A DNA stretch of 56,642 bases, taken from assembly GCF_029258315.1 (NCBI RefSeq), contig NZ_JARHZE010000119.1:1-56642 (forward strand), written 5' to 3'. The notes under the pieces are model-generated. The model was not told where the DNA came from, ran no database searches, and saw only the letters and a list, made by a program, of their open reading frames with translations. Source of the DNA: Fusobacterium sp. Lineage in GTDB: Bacteria; Fusobacteriota; Fusobacteriia; Fusobacteriales; Fusobacteriaceae. The position numbers and the translations under genes were made by a program. Below, piece after piece: positions 8,311-17,240 of the stretch. The stretch's first letter is position 1. Each line of letters opens with the position of its first letter.

Positions 8311-9012
8311 ATGAGAAACGAACTACTTTGGGGATTAATGTTAATTGTAAATTTTTTAAGCATCATTCTTATTTATAAAAAATTTGGAAAGATAGGGCTT
8401 TATGCTTGGATTCCTATTTCTACAATCCTTGCTAATATTCAAGTTGTACTTTTAGTAAATCTTTTTGGACTTAATACAACTTTAGGAAATATTCTTTATG
8501 CTGGTGGATTTTTAGTCACAGATATTTTAGCAGAAAATTACGGGAAAAAATCAGCTCAAAAAGCTGTGTATATTGGTTTCTTCTCACTAATTTCTACATC
8601 TCTTATAATGAAAATAGCAGTTTCTTTCGTTCCTATGGAAGAGGGAATTGTTATGTTTGAGGCAGTTAAAAATATTTTTGATTTTATGCCAAGACTTATG
8701 TTTGCGTCTTTATGTGCTTATTTATTCTCTCAATCTCATGATATTATAGCCTATGAGTTTTGGAGAAAAAAATTCCCACATACTAAACATATCTGGATAA
8801 GAAATAATGCTAGTACTATGATAAGTCAAATCTTAGACAATCTTATTTTTACAGCTATCGCTTTCTATGGTATCTATTCTTTTGATACTTTAAAAGAGAT
8901 TTTTATTTCAAGCTATGTTATTAAATTTGTAGTTGCTGTATGTGATACACCTTTTGTTTATCTAGCTAATTATTTAAAAAATCATAATATGATTGAAGAT
9001 ATTGAAAAATAA
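8311..9012 (+). CDS. yhhQ: YhhQ/VUT-family queuosine precursor transporter
   Basis: 233-aa inner-membrane protein with about six hydrophobic helices. YhhQ-family members import 7-deazaguanine bases such as preQ0, preQ1 or queuine for tRNA queuosine modification. Recognisable family features are GGFLVTDILAENYGKK, a segment of charged residues within the membrane region, and ISQILDNLIFTAIAFYG near the C-terminal helices. TAGGAGG lies 5 bp before the ATG. It shares the preQ1 riboswitch with the QueL-like gene and ends at a clear terminator, so the pair forms a two-gene salvage operon. Which base is carried cannot be read from sequence; the QueL partner suggests queuine. Confidence 0.88.
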   Translation: MRNELLWGLMLIVNFLSIILIYKKFGKIGLYAWIPISTILANIQVVLLVNLFGLNTTLGNILYAGGFLVTDILAENYGKKSAQKAVYIGFFSLISTSLIMKIAVSFVPMEEGIVMFEAVKNIFDFMPRLMFASLCAYLFSQSHDIIAYEFWRKKFPHTKHIWIRNNASTMISQILDNLIFTAIAFYGIYSFDTLKEIFISSYVIKFVVAVCDTPFVYLANYLKNHNMIEDIEK

Positions 9013-9020
9013 TTAATTTT

Positions 9021-9046
9021 AAGTACGAGTAAAATCGTACTTTTTT
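9021..9046 (+). terminator. Terminator of the queL-yhhQ operon
   Basis: AAGTACGA / TCGTACTT stem (9021-9028, 9035-9042) with loop GTAAAA and a T-run, starting 9 bp after the yhhQ stop. Confidence 0.85.
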
Positions 9047-9061
9047 ATTTTAATATTTTCT

Positions 9062-9096
9062 AAAAAAAACTGACTTGAAAATTTCAAGCCAGTTTT
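9062..9096 (-). terminator. Terminator of clpB
   Basis: AACTG-A-CTTGAAA pairs with TTTCAAG-C-CAGTT (9069-9081, 9082-9094) with one internal mismatch. A run of A to its left gives a T-run on the minus strand. Confidence 0.8.
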
Positions 9097-9102
9097 ATAT
9101 TT

Positions 9103-11667
9103 TTATTCTTTTACTTTAAAAATAATATTATCATTTTCAATATCCACTAGAACTTCACTCTTATCTTTTATTTCATTTGATAAAATTTTCTTAGCTAAAG
9201 CTGTTTCAACCTCTTTTTGAATAAATCTTTTTAATGGTCTTGCTCCATATTGTGGTTCATAGGCATTTGTAGCTAAATAATCTATCACTTTATCTGAAAA
9301 TTCTATTGTAATATGTCTTTCTTTTAATTTTTCTTTTGTATCTTTTAATAAAGATTTTACAATATTTCTAATTGACTCTAGTCCTAAACTCTTGAATACA
9401 ATTATATCATCTATTCTGTTTAAAAATTCAGGTTTAAATGATTGTTTCATTATTTGCATAACTTTTTCTCTTGTTTCTGGACTTAAATTAGGATCCTCTA
9501 ATATTAAACTACTTCCTATATTTGATGTCATTATAATTAAAGTATTCTTAAAATCAACTACTCTACCTTGACCATCAGTAAGTCTACCATCATCTAATAT
9601 TTGTAGGAAAGTATTAAATACATCTGGGTGAGCTTTTTCAATCTCATCAAATAAGATTACTGAATAAGGTTTTCTTCTTACAGCTTCTGTTAGTTGTCCT
9701 CCCTCTTCATATCCTACATATCCTGGAGGTGCTCCTATAAGTCTAGTAACTGAAAACTTATCCATATACTCACTCATATCTATTCTTACAATATTATCTT
9801 CATCATCAAATAAATTATAAGCTAGAGATTTTGCAAGATAAGTTTTACCTACACCAGTTGGTCCTAAGAAAATAAATGATCCAATAGGTCTTCTGCTATC
9901 TTTTAATCCAGCTCTTGCTCTTAAAATAGTATCTGATACAAGTTTTACTGCTTCTTCTTGTCCTATTACTCTTTGATTTAAAGAATTTTCAAGATTTAAT
10001 ATTTTTTCCTTTTCACTTTCAACTAATTTATTAACTGGAATTCCAGTCCATTTAGAAACTATATCAGCGATCTCCACATCAGTTACTTCTAATTTTAATA
10101 AAGAATGACTAAATTTACTTTCAATTGCTTCTTGTTGAGTTTTTAATTCTTTTTCAAGACTAGCAAGCTTTCCATATTTTAATTCTGCAAGTTTATTAAG
10201 ATCATAATCTCTCTCAGCTTTTTCTATTTCTAGTTTAGTTTTGTCTATATCAGCTTTTAATTTTTTAACCTTTTCAACTCCCTCTTTTTCAACATCCCAT
10301 TGAGATTTTAAAATAGATTTTTTAGAGTTTATTTCTGCTAACTCTTTTTCAAGAATAACTAATCTTTCTTTAGAAGCGTCATCTTCTTCTTTTTTCAAAG
10401 CTTCTCTTTCTATTTCTAACTGCATTGATTTTCTTGTAAGCTCATCTAACTCACTTGGCATTGAATCTATCTCTGTTCTTATCATTGCAGCTGCTTCGTC
10501 TATTAAGTCAATAGCCTTATCTGGTAAAAATCTATCAGAAATATATCTATCACTCAATACTGCTGCTGATACAATAGCCCCATCACTTATTCTTATTCCA
10601 TGATAAACTTCATATTTTTCTTTAAGTCCTCTAAGAACTGAAATTGTATCTTCAACACTAGGTTCATCTACCATTACAATTTGGAATCTTCTTTCTAGAG
10701 CTGGGTCTTTTTCTATATATTTTCTATATTCATCTATTGTAGTAGCACCTATTACTTTAACCTCTCCTCTTGCAAGCATTGGTTTTAATAAGTTACCAGC
10801 ATCCATAGCTCCGTCTGTTTTTCCTGCTCCAACTATTGTATGAATCTCATCAATAAATAGAATTATATTTCCATTTGATTCTTGAACTTCTTTTAATACA
10901 GCTTTTAATCTTTCTTCAAACTCTCCTCTGTATTTTGCTCCAGCTATTAAAGCTCCCATATCCAAAGAGAATACTTTTTTATTTTTTAGATTTTCAGGAA
11001 CATCTCCATTTAATATTCTTTGGGCAATTCCCTCTGCTATTGCTGTTTTACCTACTCCAGGCTCTCCAATTAATATAGGATTATTTTTCGTTCTTCTTGA
11101 AATTATTTGAATTGTTCTTCTAATCTCTGTATCTCTTCCTATAATAGGGTCTATTTTCCCTTCACGAGCAAGTTCAACTAAATCTCTTGCATATTTTTCT
11201 AAAACTTCATATTTCGATTCTGGATTTTGTGAATCTACTTTTTGATTTCCTCTTATTGCTTTTACTGCCTCTTTAAATTTATTTAAATCTATTCCTAGAT
11301 TTTGTAAACTTCTACTTTCTTCTAATAAAGAAATAAATATATGTTCTACACTTATATAAGAATCTCCCATTCTCTTCATTTCTTCTTCTGCTTTTATTAA
11401 AACTTTATTTGTAGCAGTATCTAAGCCTACATTATTATCTCCTGATACTTTTGGAAATCTTTCTATTTCATTTTGTAATTCTCTTATTAAAGTATCAGTA
11501 TTTAAGTTCATTTTCTCCATTATTCTTGGTATAAGTCCTTCTTTATTAGTAAGAAGTGCCAATGCCAAGATTTCTGGTTTAATACTTGATTGACTATATT
11601 TTATAGCCAGTGCTCTAGCCTCATTTATTGCTAAAGCTGAATTTTCTGTAAAAATATTTGGATTCAT
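9103..11667 (-). CDS. clpB: ATP-dependent disaggregase ClpB (Hsp104 family)
   Basis: Hexameric AAA+ chaperone that pulls proteins out of aggregates together with DnaK. The 854 aa match the full-length form: N-terminal Clp_N domain (1-145), first AAA module with GEPGVGKT (~200) and Walker [10 protein letters not shown], the long coiled-coil middle domain (~405-525), second AAA module with GPTGVGKT (~600) and [11 protein letters not shown], and a C-terminal D2-small domain. The middle domain separates it from ClpA and ClpC. A consensus AAAGGAGG precedes the ATG. It is transcribed alone, with a terminator on each side. I saw no CIRCE element (TTAGCACTC inverted repeat) upstream, so heat control, if any, uses another signal. 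Confidence 0.96.
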   Translation of the reverse strand: MNPNIFTENSALAINEARALAIKYSQSSIKPEILALALLTNKEGLIPRIMEKMNLNTDTLIRELQNEIERFPKVSGDNNVGLDTATNKVLIKAEEEMKRMGDSYISVEHIFISLLEESRSLQNLGIDLNKFKEAVKAIRGNQKVDSQNPESKYEVLEKYARDLVELAREGKIDPIIGRDTEIRRTIQIISRRTKNNPILIGEPGVGKTAIAEGIAQRILNGDVPENLKNKKVFSLDMGALIAGAKYRGEFEERLKAVLKEVQESNGNIILFIDEIHTIVGAGKTDGAMDAGNLLKPMLARGEVKVIGATTIDEYRKYIEKDPALERRFQIVMVDEPSVEDTISVLRGLKEKYEVYHGIRISDGAIVSAAVLSDRYISDRFLPDKAIDLIDEAAAMIRTEIDSMPSELDELTRKSMQLEIEREALKKEEDDASKERLVILEKELAEINSKKSILKSQWDVEKEGVEKVKKLKADIDKTKLEIEKAERDYDLNKLAELKYGKLASLEKELKTQQEAIESKFSHSLLKLEVTDVEIADIVSKWTGIPVNKLVESEKEKILNLENSLNQRVIGQEEAVKLVSDTILRARAGLKDSRRPIGSFIFLGPTGVGKTYLAKSLAYNLFDDEDNIVRIDMSEYMDKFSVTRLIGAPPGYVGYEEGGQLTEAVRRKPYSVILFDEIEKAHPDVFNTFLQILDDGRLTDGQGRVVDFKNTLIIMTSNIGSSLILEDPNLSPETREKVMQIMKQSFKPEFLNRIDDIIVFKSLGLESIRNIVKSLLKDTKEKLKERHITIEFSDKVIDYLATNAYEPQYGARPLKRFIQKEVETALAKKILSNEIKDKSEVLVDIENDNIIFKVKE

Positions 11668-11702
11668 ATTTTACCTCCTTTATTACAGGCAAATATATTG
11701 AT

Positions 11703-11731
11703 AATTTATTAAAATAATTCTAAACTTTCAA
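11703..11731 (-). promoter_or_regulatory. Candidate clpB promoter; rest of the 320-bp gap holds no gene
   Basis: On the minus strand TTGAAA (11731-11726) and TAAATT (11708-11703) are 17 bp apart, some 35 bp from the clpB start. Evidence is modest because the -10 box is poor. The remaining sequence up to 11915 is A+T-rich without an ORF, CIRCE or tRNA that I recognise. Confidence 0.4.
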
Positions 11732-11916
11732 AATAGAACTATCTTTTTTACTTACACCACTATGACGATAAGATTTTTTAAAAAGTTTAAATTCTTTTAA
11801 AATTTTTTTCAAAATGAAAAAAATATCCTGATAAATTTTAAAATTTTCTGCCTTCTCTTCCAATCTATTTTATAAAAATTCTTCAGCCTCTCTATAATTT
11901 AATATTCATAATCCAT

Positions 11917-11970
11917 TAAAAAAAGAGTACATAATATAGATTTCTCTCCACAAATTATTGTACTCTTTAT
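11917..11970 (-). terminator. Terminator of the GGDEF gene
   Basis: AAAGAGTACA (11922-11931) pairs with TGTACTCTTT (11959-11968); the A-run at 11917-11924 gives a T-run on the minus strand. The loop is long (27 nt). Confidence 0.65.
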
Positions 11971-11990
11971 AATCGCTAAAAATATTTTTA

Positions 11991-13760
11991 TTAATTTTCC
12001 GATACTTCTTTGGAATATTTTTGATTTATCTTACTTCTTTTTTTATCCTCATACATCAATCTATCTGCTTTTTCTACCATAGATATAACTTTTTTACCAT
12101 CTTTATCCCAAGTTGAACCGATAGCAACCCTTTTTTTATCTTCATTCAATTCAAAAGTAAGTTTTTTTAATTTTTCTTCAAATTTTTCCTTTGTAATATT
12201 TTCACAAATAACTACAAACTCATCTCCACCTATTCTATATATCTCCTCACTAGAAAAATAATGACTAATCTTTTGAGATATATCTTTTATAGCTTCATCT
12301 CCTTGAACATGTCCTAAAGTATCATTTATAACTTTTAAATTGTTAATATCTATAAAGATTACCCCTAAATTATGTGGCATTGAATAAGATATTCTTTCCA
12401 AACTCATAATATATCCATTTCTATTTTTTACCTTTGTTAAATCATCTTTATAACTTAATTTCTCTAAATATTCTCTTTGCTTTAATTGTCTTATTGTATT
12501 TCCTAAAAATAATGAAAATAATTTTATAATTTGTTCTGAAGATGCTAATTCTTTATTTTTTATATTTGTTGCTCCAAACAATCCTATAATTTCATTTTGA
12601 GTATTTTTAAGAGCTACAAATATTATCGAATTTATTGTGTCATTTAAAAGTTCTTTTTTTAAAGAACTAAGAAAAAAATCTTTTGCCCTATTGTTATTTA
12701 CATTAACAATTTCTTCTTTATTTAGAACATCAACTATTTTTTGAAATTTACTTGCTGATAAAACTTTACATCTATCCTCTAAAGAATAACTATTTTCTGT
12801 GTGCCATTCATACTCTAGATTTATCGTTTCCTCATTTATTGAAAAAATATAAGTTCTTTCACACTGTAAAAATTCCCCTATTTCTTTTAAAAAATCACTA
12901 ATCTTTTTATTCGCATCAATTGGTGTCTGTAAAATTTTAACACATTCTAATATAGTTTTATCTTCTTTTGTTTTTTTAGACTCTTTTATTTTTTTGTACA
13001 TTCCTAATAAAAAATAAATAACAAAAAATCCCAAACAATATATGATTATCATATAATTTTTTATTAAATTATTTATAGAATAATCATATGATAAAATATA
13101 TTTTTCATCAATTATTACAGTTTTATACTTCTTCTTTAATGGATGCTCTTCTTTATGTAGAAGTATGCTATCTGTTGTTTCCATTATTCTTTCCAATCTA
13201 AAATTTACATCATAGTCATTATCATGAAAATTTACTCTCTCTAGAAATTTTTCAAAAGGAACTACAATCCTAGAAATTCCCCAAAATATTTTTTTCTCCT
13301 CTAATTCTATATAAATCGGAGATTGAAATATAAAATAATTTTTCTTTTTTATACTAAAAATTTGTTTAGAAAAAAGCGGTTTTCCTGTTAATCTCATATG
13401 TTCTATTTCTTTTAATAGATTATTTCTATCAAGAGAAAAATCACTTGGATAACTTCCTACATCCTCACCTGTTCTAGAAATAAGTTTAGCTCCCTTCATC
13501 TCTCTCATCATACTAGAAACTATTTCAGCATTCTTTTTAAAATTTATTTTACCATCTTCAAATGAACTTATTCCTAATATCTCCGCTACACTTAAATCCT
13601 CTTGTATATGTCTTTCAAATCTAACTATCTTAGATTTTATACTAGTAAGAAATTCTTTTTCTATAATTATTTCACTATGACTTATAAGAGAAAAACAAAT
13701 ACACCAACTTAAAATTCCACTAAGTATAATTCTCCCAAAAATAAAAACTTTTTTACTCAT
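11991..13760 (-). CDS. Membrane-anchored GAF-GGDEF diguanylate cyclase
   Basis: 589 aa. One transmembrane helix near residues 7-28, an extracytoplasmic sensor region (~30-235), a second helix (~238-258), a GAF-like domain (~270-420) and a C-terminal GGDEF domain. The signature is intact, RIGGDEF at 509-515, with downstream KADRLMYEDKK typical of active cyclases, so it should make cyclic di-GMP. The inhibitory I-site RxxD normally found five residues before GGDEF is absent (SSEEIYRI instead), which suggests no product inhibition at that site. It is transcribed alone, between its own promoter and terminator. No EAL or PilZ gene is in the window. Ligand of the sensor domain is unknown. Confidence 0.87.
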   Translation of the reverse strand: MSKKVFIFGRIILSGILSWCICFSLISHSEIIIEKEFLTSIKSKIVRFERHIQEDLSVAEILGISSFEDGKINFKKNAEIVSSMMREMKGAKLISRTGEDVGSYPSDFSLDRNNLLKEIEHMRLTGKPLFSKQIFSIKKKNYFIFQSPIYIELEEKKIFWGISRIVVPFEKFLERVNFHDNDYDVNFRLERIMETTDSILLHKEEHPLKKKYKTVIIDEKYILSYDYSINNLIKNYMIIIYCLGFFVIYFLLGMYKKIKESKKTKEDKTILECVKILQTPIDANKKISDFLKEIGEFLQCERTYIFSINEETINLEYEWHTENSYSLEDRCKVLSASKFQKIVDVLNKEEIVNVNNNRAKDFFLSSLKKELLNDTINSIIFVALKNTQNEIIGLFGATNIKNKELASSEQIIKLFSLFLGNTIRQLKQREYLEKLSYKDDLTKVKNRNGYIMSLERISYSMPHNLGVIFIDINNLKVINDTLGHVQGDEAIKDISQKISHYFSSEEIYRIGGDEFVVICENITKEKFEEKLKKLTFELNEDKKRVAIGSTWDKDGKKVISMVEKADRLMYEDKKRSKINQKYSKEVSEN

Positions 13761-13804
13761 AAAATTCCTTCTACCCTTTAGTTAAACTTTTATTTAATAC
13801 TCTA

Positions 13805-13833
13805 ATCTTATCAAATTCTACAATAAAACTCAA
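13805..13833 (-). promoter_or_regulatory. Promoter for the GGDEF gene
   Basis: TTGAGT (13833-13828), 17-bp spacer, TAAGAT (13810-13805) on the minus strand, ~45 bp upstream of the start codon, which is preceded by AAGGAA. Confidence 0.55.
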
Positions 13834-13845
13834 GAGTTTTATTAG

Positions 13846-13875
13846 GCAAAAAAGAAGTCCTATATTAAGACTTCT
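13846..13875 (-). terminator. Terminator of pflA
   Basis: AGAAGTC / GACTTCT stem (13853-13859, 13869-13875) with a 9-nt loop; the flanking A-run gives a T6 tract on the minus strand. Confidence 0.75.
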
Positions 13876-13898
13876 CTAGTTTTAAATTTTATTTATAA

Positions 13899-14630
13899 TT
13901 ATAATTTAAATCCTTTTTTTATAAATATATTTTTTACCTCTTCTAATCTTTTTGGATCTAAAGGTTCTATATCTTTTAAAGGATAGTCCATTCCTAATTC
14001 ATCATACTTAAATTTTCCTAGAGTATGATAGGGAAGAACCTCTATTTTTTTTATAATTTCTTTGTATGGTACTAAATAATCAGCTAATTTTTCTAAAAGT
14101 TCATTATCATCTGTGATTGTCGGCACAACTACATGTCTTAGCCATACATCTTTTTTTATCTCTTTTAAATAATCTAAAAATTTCAAAGTATTTTCAAGTT
14201 CCACATTTGTTAAATCTTTATATACTTTTTCATCTATACATTTTATATCCAAAAGAACTAAATCTGTATATTCTAAAACCTCTTTAACCTTTTCATCAAA
14301 AATATATCCAGAAGTATCAACTGCTGTATGAACATTATTTTCTTTACATAATTTAAAATACTCTTTTACAAATTCTCTTTGGACTAATGGCTCTCCCCCT
14401 GTAACTGTAACACCACCATTTGGTCCAAAAAATCTTTTATATTTTAACATCTCTTGATATAGCTCTTCTGGTGTGTATTCTTTTTGTTTTTTTCCGAAAT
14501 CCCAAGTATCTGGATTATGACAAAACTTACATCTTAGAGGACATCCCTGTAAAAAAGCAACAAATCTTATTCCAGGTCCATCTACTGTTCCAAAACTTTC
14601 TAATGAATGAATATTTCCTTTTATCTCCAT
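13899..14630 (-). CDS. pflA: Pyruvate formate-lyase activating enzyme
   Basis: Radical SAM activase that installs the glycyl radical on PflB under anaerobic conditions. The 243 aa carry the [4Fe-4S] motif CPLRCKFC (C30, C34, C37), preceded by the family hallmark GTVDGPGIRF, then GGVTVTGGEPL. AAGGAGAAAG lies before the ATG. It lies downstream of pflB on the same strand, 140 bp apart, with a hairpin between the two, so it may be expressed by readthrough plus a weak promoter of its own (TATAAT on the minus strand near 14670). Only one activase-like gene is present here, and it fits PflB in length and order. Confidence 0.95.
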   Translation of the reverse strand: MEIKGNIHSLESFGTVDGPGIRFVAFLQGCPLRCKFCHNPDTWDFGKKQKEYTPEELYQEMLKYKRFFGPNGGVTVTGGEPLVQREFVKEYFKLCKENNVHTAVDTSGYIFDEKVKEVLEYTDLVLLDIKCIDEKVYKDLTNVELENTLKFLDYLKEIKKDVWLRHVVVPTITDDNELLEKLADYLVPYKEIIKKIEVLPYHTLGKFKYDELGMDYPLKDIEPLDPKRLEEVKNIFIKKGFKL

Positions 14631-14723
14631 CTTTCTCCTTATACTTTTTTCCTATTTTTAATATTATACTATTTATTTTCTATCTTATCCATTCTATTTT
14701 TCAAATTCCTACATTAATATATA

Positions 14724-14756
14724 TAAAAATTGCTCTATAAAAAATTATAGAGCAAT
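14724..14756 (-). terminator. Terminator or attenuator between pflB and pflA
   Basis: Perfect 12-bp stem ATTGCTCTATAA / TTATAGAGCAAT (14729-14740, 14745-14756), loop AAAA, with A-rich DNA on the left that gives U residues in the minus-strand RNA. It would lower pflA transcript relative to pflB. Confidence 0.75.
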
Positions 14757-14770
14757 TATATTAAATAAAA

Positions 14771-16999
14771 TTACATTCTTTGGTTAATAGTTCTTGATAA
14801 AACATCTAGTTGTTGTTCTCTAGTTAGTTTTATAAAGTTAACTGCATATCCAGAAACTCTGATTGTAAGTTGTGGATATTTTTCTGGGTGTTCCATAGCA
14901 TCTTCTAATAACTCTCTATTGAATACGTTTACATTTAGATGTTGTCCACCTTGTGGAGTGAAGTATCCATCTAGTAATCCGATTAAGTTATTAACTCTTT
15001 CTGCTTCTTCTTTTCCTAAAGCTGCTGGAGCTATTGCAAATGTATAAGAAATTCCATCTTCAGCATGGTGGAAAGGTAGTTTTGATACTGATAATAAAGA
15101 TGCTAATGCTCCGTTAGTATCTCTTCCGTTCATTGGGTTTGCTCCTGGTGCGAAAGGAGTTCCTCCTAATCTTCCATCTGGAGTATTTCCAGTTTTCTTT
15201 CCATAAACTACGTTTGAAGTAATAGTTAATATTGATTGTGTTGGTATAGAATTTCTATAAGTTTCATGAGTTCTTAAGTGGTTCATGAATTTTTCCATTA
15301 CCATTACAGCTAAGTTATCAGTTTCTTCATTATTATTTCCATAAGGAACATAATCCCCTTCTCTTACGAAGTCGACGATCAATCCAGTTTCATCTCTTAC
15401 AACTTTAACTTTAGCATTTTTTATAGCAGCTAATGAGTCAGCAACTATTGAAAGTCCAGCTATTCCAGTAGCTTGAGTTCTCTTGATATTTAAATCATGA
15501 AGTCCCATTGCAAATGCTTCATAAGCATATTTGTCATGCATATAGTGGATTATTTTAAGAGCATTTACATATACTCCTGCTAACCATCCCATCATATTAT
15601 CAAATTTTTCCATAACATCATTAAAGTCTAGGTATTCTCCTACTGCTCCCTGATATTTTGGTGCAATTTGTTTTCCTGATTTTTCATCTCTTCCACCATT
15701 TAAAGCGTAAAGAAGACATTTAGCTAAGTTTGCTCTAGCTCCGAAGAACTCCATTCCTTTTCCAATTTCCATTGGAGATACACAACAAGCTATTCCGTAG
15801 TCATCTCCTAAAGTTTGTCTCATTAAGTCATCATTTTCATATTGGATTGATGAAGTATCTATTGAAACTTTAGCACAGAATTTTTTCCAGTTTTCTGGAG
15901 ATTGAGTTGACCATAAAACTGTTAAGTTTGGCTCAGGTGCTGGTCCTAAATTATAAAGTGTATTTAAATATCTGTAAGAAGTTTTTGTAACTAAAGTTCT
16001 TCCATCTACACCTTGTCCACCTAATGATTCTGTTATCCAAGTTGGATCTCCTGAGAATAATTCATTATATTCTGGAGCTCTTAAGAATCTGATTATTCTT
16101 AATTTGATTATAAATTGATCGATTAACTCTTGAGCTTCTTCTTCTGTTAATACTCCAGCTTTTATATCTCTTTCGATATAAATATCTAAGAATGTTGAAG
16201 TTCTTCCTAAAGATGTAGCTGCTCCGTCTTGATCTTTTGTAACTGCTAAGTAAGCAAAGTATACAAATTGAACTGCTTCTCTTGCATCTTTAGCTGGTTT
16301 TGTAACGTCGAAACCATATGATGCACACATTTTTACAAACTTTTTCATTTCAGAGATTTGATCTGCGATCTCTTCTCTTCTTCTGATTGTTTCATCATCT
16401 AATTCTGCTACTTCTAGTAACTTCATTTGTTGTTGTTTATCTTCGATTATTCTGTCGATTCCATAAAGAGCAACTCTTCTGTAATCTCCTATTATTCTTC
16501 CTCTTCCATAAGCATCTGGTAATCCAGTTATAATTCCAGCACTTCTACAAGCTTTCATTTCATCAGTATAAACTTGGAATACTCCTTCGTTATGGCATTT
16601 TCTGTATCTTGTAAATATCTCTTCTGTCATTGGATCAATGTCATATCCATAAGCTTTTAATGCTTTCTCAACTACTCTTAATCCACCTTTTGGATAGATT
16701 CCTCTTTTTAAAGGAACATCTGTTTGAACCCCAACGATTACCTCTGAATCTTTTTCAATGTAACCAGGTCCATAAGCATCTATTGCTTGTGGTTTTTTAG
16801 TTTCAGCATCATAAACTCCATTAGCTCTTTCTTCAGCTAAAAGTTCAGTTAATTTATCCCAAACTTTTTGAGTTTTCTCAGAACTTTTCTTTAGAAAACT
16901 TTCATCACCTAAGTATGGTGTATAGTTCTCCTGAATAAAGTTTCTTACATTAATTTCCCTTTTCCATAATTCCCCATTAAATCCATTCCACACGTTCAT
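14771..16999 (-). CDS. pflB: Formate C-acetyltransferase (pyruvate formate-lyase)
   Basis: Glycyl-radical enzyme that splits pyruvate with CoA into acetyl-CoA and formate. The 742 aa have the catalytic Cys pair C405-C406 (GIACCVSP) and the C-terminal glycyl-radical loop RVSGYAVNF with G717, 26 residues from the end as expected. N- and C-terminal PFL and glycine-radical domains are complete. The ATG is preceded by AAGGAGT. A promoter near 17185-17213 gives an untranslated leader of about 180 nt. pflA lies downstream, and a formate/nitrite-family channel elsewhere in the window could export formate. The codon choice (many GCT, GGA and CTT) looks like that of a highly expressed gene. Confidence 0.97.
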   Translation of the reverse strand: MNVWNGFNGELWKREINVRNFIQENYTPYLGDESFLKKSSEKTQKVWDKLTELLAEERANGVYDAETKKPQAIDAYGPGYIEKDSEVIVGVQTDVPLKRGIYPKGGLRVVEKALKAYGYDIDPMTEEIFTRYRKCHNEGVFQVYTDEMKACRSAGIITGLPDAYGRGRIIGDYRRVALYGIDRIIEDKQQQMKLLEVAELDDETIRRREEIADQISEMKKFVKMCASYGFDVTKPAKDAREAVQFVYFAYLAVTKDQDGAATSLGRTSTFLDIYIERDIKAGVLTEEEAQELIDQFIIKLRIIRFLRAPEYNELFSGDPTWITESLGGQGVDGRTLVTKTSYRYLNTLYNLGPAPEPNLTVLWSTQSPENWKKFCAKVSIDTSSIQYENDDLMRQTLGDDYGIACCVSPMEIGKGMEFFGARANLAKCLLYALNGGRDEKSGKQIAPKYQGAVGEYLDFNDVMEKFDNMMGWLAGVYVNALKIIHYMHDKYAYEAFAMGLHDLNIKRTQATGIAGLSIVADSLAAIKNAKVKVVRDETGLIVDFVREGDYVPYGNNNEETDNLAVMVMEKFMNHLRTHETYRNSIPTQSILTITSNVVYGKKTGNTPDGRLGGTPFAPGANPMNGRDTNGALASLLSVSKLPFHHAEDGISYTFAIAPAALGKEEAERVNNLIGLLDGYFTPQGGQHLNVNVFNRELLEDAMEHPEKYPQLTIRVSGYAVNFIKLTREQQLDVLSRTINQRM

Positions 17000-17213
17000 T
17001 AATTTTACTCCTTTTCAATATTATTTGTGCAAAAGTTAATCTTTAATTTTAAAAGTATTTAAAAATTAACACTAATTCTTTGAGACTATACATTAGTCCT
17101 CAAAAAATATTAAAAAAAGAACTTATTCAAATCTATTCTAGGTTATTTTTTTACCTAAAAAGGTATCTGAATTTTGTTAAACTAATTCTAGCATACTTTA
17201 ATTTTTTTGTAAA
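17000..17213 (-). promoter_or_regulatory. pflB promoter and ~180-nt structured leader
   Basis: Promoter TTTACA (17213-17208) and TAGAAT (17190-17185) with a 17-bp spacer. The leader contains an imperfect hairpin, TTTGAGGACT against AGTCTCAAA (about 17079-17104), and a smaller one built on TTTAGGTA and AACCTA (about 17142-17162). I recognise no known riboswitch or Fnr-type site here. Confidence 0.5.
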
Positions 17214-17240
17214 GTGTTTTTTTTATATATTGATTCTAAT

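Noticed and set aside
11668-11990. CIRCE or other heat-shock operator upstream of clpB
   Set aside because: No TTAGCACTC-type inverted repeat on either strand.
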